Assembly: GCA_026770595.1 (NCBI GenBank)
Contig: MU634677.1
Span: 1 to 10,814, forward strand
Reading direction: 5' to 3'
DNA: 10,814 bases
Origin: Ochromonadaceae sp. CCMP2298
Taxonomy: Eukaryota; Sar; Synurophyceae; Ochromonadales; Ochromonadaceae
The position numbers were made by a program, and so were the translations under genes. Positions 7,001 through 10,814 of this stretch are shown piece by piece. How positions within the stretch are numbered: position 1 is the first letter of the stretch; the number at the start of each line of letters is the position of its first letter. Below the pieces are notes generated by a model. It had not been told where the DNA came from and did not search any database. It saw only the letters and a list, made by a program, of their open reading frames with translations.

Positions 7001-8074
7001 CCTCAGCTCCATATCCGCCGTCACGTAGACGAAGGACGAGACAGAGGCAACCTGCTCATCCTGCGGCGCCTTGACGGTGCGCGAGCTGTTGCTGCTCAGG
7101 GCCAGCACCGTCATGGCCGCCCCGCTGCTGCTGCCGAAGATCACGTCGTAGGGCAGGTACCCCAGCTGCGCCTGCGAGGACACGGCGCCCACCAGGTCCG
7201 AGGGAGACAGTCCGTGCGCAGAGGGCAAGGAGCTGAAGTAGTCCAGCTGCACCTCGCCCCGCACCCACTGCCCCTCTAGCTCCCCAGGCACGCGCGCCAC
7301 CACGACCGAGCCGCTGCACAGAGTCCCGCCGCCCTTGCCCTTGCCCTTGCTGCTGCTGTCCACGAAGCAGCCCACAGCCACGCGAGTGCCTGCCTGCCCT
7401 GCCCCCCCCTCGCTCTGCACGAAGGCCGTGGACACCAGCAGCGAGGACAGCACCAGCATGCGTCCCCCGCCCTCCGCGTGGTCTGCCGAGGCCGACCAAC
7501 TCCAGTGCGAGACAGCGGTGGGTGCGGGGCCCATGGCCAGGAAGTGCAGCGCGTTGCCGAACAGCACCGTCAGCCGCCCCTGCTCCGAGCTGTAGACTGC
7601 GTCCAGGATGCGCGCCTGTGAGGGATGCACGCTGGCCCGGTAGCCCATGTCCGCACCCAGCACCATGTCCCACAGCAGCGCGCCATTGGAGACCGCCCAG
7701 CAGTGCACCGCCAGAGATGTCAGCGCCCCCTCCCCTTCCCCTTCCCCCTCCTCGTCTTCCCTAGGCGGCAGACTGCTGAGGGTGACCAGCTGCCCCGCCG
7801 CCTCCAGAAACCGCTCCACGCGGGTGCCCGGCGGCAGCACCACTCTCCACTTGATGTCCCCCGAAGCCTGGTCCAGGCATGCCAGCACGCCCTCCGCAGA
7901 GGCCACCAGCAGCTCGCCACGCACCACTGCACTCTTCTCCACCAGGCCGACGTGCTCGCGGCGCCAGTCGTACTCGCCCAGCTGGTCGTCGTATATGCCG
8001 AGCACAAAGATAGACGGCGCTGAAAGCACCAGCAGAGCCACCACCGCCAGGAGAACCTTGCCGAGCGCTATCAT
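4073..8074 (-). CDS. EMC1: ER membrane protein complex subunit 1 (EMC1), three exons
   Basis: EMC1 is the largest lumenal subunit of the ER membrane protein complex. That complex inserts tail-anchored proteins and first transmembrane helices of multi-pass proteins. Exons on the minus strand are 8074-5594, 5465-4908 and 4753-4073; both introns are phase 0, giving about 1239 aa. Residues 1-26 are a signal peptide (Met-Ile-Ala-Leu, hydrophobic core, VLG). The mature protein starts IYDDQLGEYDWRREHVG, matching the conserved EMC1 N-terminus. Beta-propeller-like segments follow (LACLDQASGDIKWRVV is the typical outer strand). Exon 2 carries DDSVLVKYLNPHLALVTS, and exon 3 the conserved QRYSPFLALNP, RLESSSVVFSFGGG and MPSQDFDMLASDF. 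A single membrane helix (about 1209-1229) lies at the C-terminus. Animal EMC1 is about 990 aa; the excess lies mainly in Ala/Ser/Gly-rich insertions in exon 1. The gene is divergent from the rhomboid gene, 370 bp away. The identity is firm; exact splice sites are inferred from GT/AG and family fit. Confidence 0.95.
4754..4907 (-). other. EMC1 intron 2
   Basis: The donor is GTGCGC (4907-4902). The acceptor chosen is GTAG, ending at 4754, which gives NAK-AKRTEL at the junction, as the family expects. A second AG six bases further (ending at 4748) would drop Ala-Lys without changing frame. The interior is rich in (CA)n and pyrimidines on the sense strand. Confidence 0.75.
5466..5593 (-). other. 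EMC1 intron 1
   Basis: The donor is GTGAGT (5593-5588) after VPVYSI, and the acceptor is CCCCAG ending at 5466, before LHTPTAQQALL. It is 128 bp, strongly pyrimidine-rich on the sense strand, phase 0. Confidence 0.85.
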
Positions 8075-8444
8075 TGCTCTTCGAAGCGCCTCGCCCGACT
8101 GAGAGTCTATTGTCCTCCGCGCTCAACTGCTGAAGAGCTCTGCTGCGAGAGTGAAGAGGCCTTCGAACAGGGCGATCCACAGCAGATTCCTTGATGAGAG
8201 ATACCCTTCGTGATGGAGGGCTCATAAAATCTCACTAATATATTGGCGTCGTTTGAGTAAAAAACATTGAACCAAAGTGACATATTCAAAGTGCAAATTC
8301 TAAGCAGTTCCCTTTCTCATCAATTCGATCCTTTCAGATGTCCTCTTCAGGCCCTCGCAAGCATTCCCTTGCGGCGCGGGTCGACCGCCCTCAGTCTCCC
8401 AACCGCCTTGTCTTCCTGTCGGTACCGCTGGGCCGAGAGGGACG
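8075..8444. promoter_or_regulatory. Bidirectional promoter region between EMC1 and the rhomboid gene
   Basis: The two start codons lie 370 bp apart, facing away from each other, so both promoters and both 5' UTRs must fit here or just beyond. The middle part (about 8220-8330) is AT-rich (AATATATTGG at 8238-8247), flanked by GC-richer ends that are probably UTR. In the rhomboid frame, the last upstream stop is TAA at 8301-8303 and there is no in-frame ATG before 8445. CTTTCAG at 8331-8337 could be a 5' UTR splice acceptor. No clear TATA box or known element is recognised. Confidence 0.55.
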
Positions 8445-9887
8445 ATGTCGACAGCGAGGGTGCAGGAGTACCTGGGGAACATCCCCCTGGTCACCAAGGC
8501 GCTGCTGTTCGTCAATGTGGCCATCCACATCATCCTCTTCCTCACCTCCTTCCCAGTAAACCTGCTGGCCATCAACCCGCTGTTCATAATCTATCGGGGC
8601 GAGTACTACCGCCTGGTCTCCTCTGCCTTCGTGCACGGGGGCGTGCTGCACATACTGATGAACATGTCCAGCCTGGTCGCACTGGGCACCATGCTGGAGA
8701 ACTCGTACGGATCCATGCGCATGCTGTTCCTGACGCTGTGGTCGCTTGTGCTCTGCGGCTGCACGTTCGTCGCCTTGGTGTGGTGAGTCACTGCACGCTT
8801 CGGCGCCTGTACCCGCTGCTGCTGCCTCTGCTCCTGCTATCACTTGTGAATGCGAATCTCCTCACTCCTGTCTACCTCCTCGCCTACCTCTACCTCCTCG
8901 CCCGCTGACCCCTGACCCCTGGCCCCAGGCTGTACGCTATGGCCTCTCAGCAGCCAGGCGAGCTGAACACCTCCGCAGTGGGCTACTCGGGAGTGCTCTT
9001 CACCTACGCCCTGATCGAGTCCTTCCACGCCACCGAGACCAGCCGCAGCGTCTTCGGCTGCTTCAACGTGCCCACCAAGATCTACCCCTTCATCCTGCTG
9101 GTGCTGCTGCAGGTGGTGATGCCCAACATATCCTGGTGGGGGCACCTGTCCGGCCTGCTGGTGGGCCTCATGCTCATCTCCAGACCAGGCGCACTGCTGC
9201 TCATGCCCTCCAACGGTGCGCACCACCACAGCCCCACATAGTGAACGCGTCTTATCTGCATAATCTGCATCGCTGACTTGTCTTTATCCCCCCCCCCGCC
9301 TCTTCTCCCGGTCTCCTGCAGACTGCCTGCTGCTGATCGAGCAGAGCGGCTGCTGTCGCCCCCTGATGCAGTTCAGCGGCTTCGTGCTGCTCAAGGACAA
9401 GGAGCTCGTACACTCATACCTGGAGCTCAGCGGCGGGGGTGCTGTTGACTTCTGGGGGCTGGCAACGGGTGCGGGGCAGCTGCTGTGGATGACCTTCACC
9501 TACGCCCTGTACGCGCTGCGCATGGTCTGGAACGTGCTGGCCGTGGCACTGTACGCGGTAGGCTGTCCCGTGCCCCTGATCGAGGGGGCATTCACACACG
9601 CATGCGACGCAGTCTTCCGCCGCTACGAGGCCGTGCGTAGCTGCTGCGAGAGGCAGGGGCAGGAGGACGAGGCAGGGGCGGGGATGGTGGGCGGACTCAG
9701 CGCGTGCTGGCGGGGGCTCTACCATGGACTGAGCGGCTACTCCCAGGTCAGCCAGCAGCCGCTTGCCGAGCCAGAGGCACACCAGCTCAGCGCTCAGGCT
9801 GTGGCTGCTGCTTCGAGGCATCCAGTCCCGGTCGCCACCAGAGCTCGAGAGCCTGCTGGGAAACAGGGAGATGTGGAGTTCGTCTAG
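8445..9887 (+). CDS. Rhomboid intramembrane serine protease, RHBDL4/RHBDD1-like, three exons
   Basis: Rhomboids cleave membrane helices within the bilayer. RHBDL4-type members sit in the ER and cut unstable or aggregation-prone proteins for ER-associated degradation. Exons are 8445-8782, 8929-9215 and 9322-9887, giving 396 aa; both junctions keep frame (TG|G for Trp113, G|AC for an Asp). The ATG at 8445 leads into a helix near residues 18-35. HGGVLHILMNM gives His64, His69 and Asn73, the H-x4-H-x3-N signature of helix 2. LENSYGS follows at 84-90. G-Y-S-G at 131-134 supplies the nucleophile Ser133, and WWGHLSGLLVG supplies the catalytic His185, so the protease should be active. Exon 3 adds a hydrophobic segment (about 250-280) and a hydrophilic tail of over 100 residues without a motif I recognise. 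The exact cellular site is inferred from family likeness. A splicing variant or sequencing shift near the C-terminus (9740-9860) cannot be excluded. Confidence 0.88.
8783..8928 (+). other. Rhomboid intron 1
   Basis: GTGAGT starts at 8783 and CCCCAG ends at 8928. It is 146 bp, with a long pyrimidine-rich interior of CTCC and TACCTC repeats. Splicing replaces an in-frame TGA and rebuilds Trp113. Confidence 0.88.
9216..9321 (+). other. Rhomboid intron 2
   Basis: GTGCGC starts at 9216 and CCTGCAG ends at 9321. It is 106 bp and contains a long C-run (about 9289-9298) and a T/C-rich tract before the acceptor. The in-frame read-through stop at 9241-9243 is removed. Confidence 0.85.
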
Positions 9888-9929
9888 GTTTCCACCCACT
9901 CTTCTTCTACAAACACCTCTCTGTACATT

Positions 9930-9935
9930 TGTAAA
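9930..9935 (+). promoter_or_regulatory. Candidate poly(A) signal of the rhomboid gene (TGTAAA)
   Basis: TGTAAA occurs 43 bases after the rhomboid stop codon, within the 137-bp convergent space before the next minus-strand gene. Inferred from recurrence of the motif behind three stops in this window. Confidence 0.4.
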
Positions 9936-10024
9936 CATGAAAACTCATTATTTCTGGCAAAATTTGGTTCAAAGGCGAATACGGAAGCATAATGTACAAA
10001 AGTGGGAATACATGCATATAATGT

Positions 10025-10342
10025 CTACTTGATCTTGATCTCCGGGGCAGCGGTTGCGGCGATGCTGGTGCTAGTGCCGGTGCTGGTAGTCTCGTCCTTG
10101 GCCGATTTCCGCACTGATATCACGGAGAAGGAGGGCAGACCAGCGCCTCCAGAGGGAAACCCGCCCCCTGCGCCGGCTTTCGGACCATTGGTGTATATGT
10201 CGTGCCCCCTGTATGCTTGGAACGTATCGTAGCAGACCTTCTCCATCGTGAGCGTGGCAAATGGCACCATGAGCAGACCAACTGGGCCAAATCGGTTGTA
10301 GAAGAAGGTAAAGAATCTCAAAGTAAAACCATTTGGAGCCAT
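10025..10342 (-). CDS. Small protein with one hydrophobic segment, 105 aa, function unknown
   Basis: A single uninterrupted frame begins with ATG and ends at a TAG at 10027-10025. The N-terminal half is aromatic and basic (FTLRFFTFFYNRFG, residues 6-19). It is followed by a hydrophobic stretch (about 20-33, ending TMEKV) long enough to dip into or cross a membrane, then TFQAYRGHDIYTNGPKAG. The C-terminal 50 residues are Gly/Ser/Thr/Ala-rich and probably disordered. The order Arg-Phe-Gly, short hydrophobic segment, Thr-Met-Glu, then Thr-Phe...Tyr-Arg faintly recalls UQCC5/SMIM4, a small mitochondrial assembly factor, but this is a guess. TTTGCAG stands directly before the GATG, so a 5' UTR intron or an upstream coding exon is possible. 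It is convergent with the rhomboid gene (137 bp between stops). I consider it a likely real gene without a firm name. Confidence 0.6.
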   Translation of the reverse strand: MAPNGFTLRFFTFFYNRFGPVGLLMVPFATLTMEKVCYDTFQAYRGHDIYTNGPKAGAGGGFPSGGAGLPSFSVISVRKSAKDETTSTGTSTSIAATAAPEIKIK

Positions 10343-10725
10343 CCTGCAAACTGGTCGGGGGGGTGGTTAGGAACCCTATTCCAATGAACCTCTGTGGCTG
10401 GCTCTTGTATGACTGACTCAATCCTACTCCATTCGACTCAACCCTTGTCCAACGAACCTTGCGATCCATGCAAGACTCTCTCCAACAGCAGTCCAAAGAG
10501 ACAACACCAGCAGAAATATTTGGGGAAGAAAAATCCTCGACCGGAGCGGCAAAACCGTCGACAGGGGAGTTTAATCTGGGCACTTTATTTTCGGCCCCAA
10601 AACGCCCCCAATCACGCTCAAATCTAAACACTAATAAGTGGGCGAATCGTAGATTAGCCGGTGTGGGAGCAGCTAGCTAGGTTTTCTATTTTCGTTATGA
10701 TTTTCGTTAATATTTACATTACTGC
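10343..10725. other. Intergenic space between two minus-strand genes
   Basis: It contains the upstream region of the 105-aa gene, with a possible acceptor at its right side on the minus strand, and the 3' flank of the gene at the window edge. Short open frames on both strands (for example plus 10468-10680) have no codon bias and no recognisable domain. No repeat or RNA gene is seen. Confidence 0.45.
10713..10718 (-). promoter_or_regulatory. Candidate poly(A) signal (TGTAAA) after the right-edge gene
   Basis: On the minus strand, TGTAAA follows the TAA of the edge gene after seven bases. This is closer than usual, so either the 3' UTR is very short or the motif is coincidental. Confidence 0.25.
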
Positions 10726-10814
10726 TTACTCAGGGTACGGGAATTCTGCTCTTAACCTATCGTATTCCTTAAAAATCTCCTGTCTGGCATCAGCAAATTC
10801 CGTGAAGTGCCTTT
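10726..10814 (-). CDS. C-terminal end or internal exon of a minus-strand gene, possibly a PX-domain protein (partial)
   Basis: On the minus strand, one frame is open from the window edge and gives 28 residues before a TAA at 10728-10726. It reads RHFTEFADARQ, then EIFKEYDRLRAEFPYPE, an amphipathic, clearly coding-like segment. The pattern R-h-F-x-E-F...L....FP resembles the phosphoinositide-binding core of PX domains (R-R-Y-S-x-F...FP). If it is a PX domain, ending here would be abrupt. A splice donor, GTAAGC, overlaps the final Glu codon and the stop, so the exon may continue elsewhere. The identity rests on a very short stretch. Confidence 0.4.
   Translation of the reverse strand, partial: RHFTEFADARQEIFKEYDRLRAEFPYPE

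Noticed and set aside
7056-7673. 205-codon minus-strand frame inside EMC1 exon 1
   Set aside because: It is a shifted reading of EMC1 coding sequence, rich in Gly/Arg/Ala as expected from GC-rich DNA.
10071-10631. 186-codon minus-strand frame overlapping the 105-aa gene
   Set aside because: Its C-terminal half is the wrong frame of the 105-aa gene, and the N-terminal half runs through probable non-coding DNA and a likely splice acceptor.
10468-10680. 70-codon hydrophilic plus-strand frame starting at an ATG at 10468
   Set aside because: It has no codon bias like that of the intact genes and no domain, and it lies opposite the upstream region of the 105-aa gene. It could be real, but nothing supports it.

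Overview
This window is nuclear DNA from a eukaryote, most likely a free-living protist or alga. The genes are split by short introns with GT...AG borders (106-154 bp, pyrimidine-rich on the sense strand). There are no operons or Shine-Dalgarno-type spacings. Two proteins belong to eukaryotic endomembrane families: EMC1 and an RHBDL4-type rhomboid. Coding exons are clearly GC-rich and the spaces between genes are AT-richer. A TGTAAA motif follows three of the five stop codons, which recalls the UGUAA poly(A) signal of green algae, but this is too weak to name a lineage.

Layout. Bases 1-885 (+) are the 3' part of an SPFH/band-7 protein with a long charged coiled coil. Bases 886-4072 hold no intact gene that I can support. 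They contain an AT-rich spacer with a 13-bp inverted repeat. Next is a broken, three-frame relic resembling the C-terminal end of a UvrD/TRANK1-like helicase (1442-2040). It runs straight into a ~680-bp minisatellite built on a GCTGGGT heptamer (about 2031-2712). Several short protein-like relics follow, then a striking 12-bp-stem hairpin followed by a T-run (3503-3545), and a four-copy G-rich decamer (3911-3950).

Bases 4073-8074 (-) are a complete three-exon EMC1 gene (about 1239 aa). Only 370 bp away, divergently transcribed, is a complete three-exon rhomboid protease (8445-9887, 396 aa) with an intact Ser-His dyad. Convergent with it is a 105-aa single-exon protein with a short hydrophobic segment (10025-10342, -). 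The last 89 bases contain the C-terminal end or an internal exon of another minus-strand gene.

How the genes may work together. EMC1 is the large lumenal subunit of the ER membrane insertase. RHBDL4-type rhomboids clip unstable ER membrane proteins for degradation. The two share one intergenic promoter region, so co-regulation of membrane-protein insertion and clearance is a reasonable hypothesis. The SPFH protein further upstream could be of the erlin type, but the fragment does not decide this. I found no CRISPR array, tRNA, rRNA, phage or bacterial-type system. The most unusual material is the relic and repeat zone between 1.4 and 4.0 kb.
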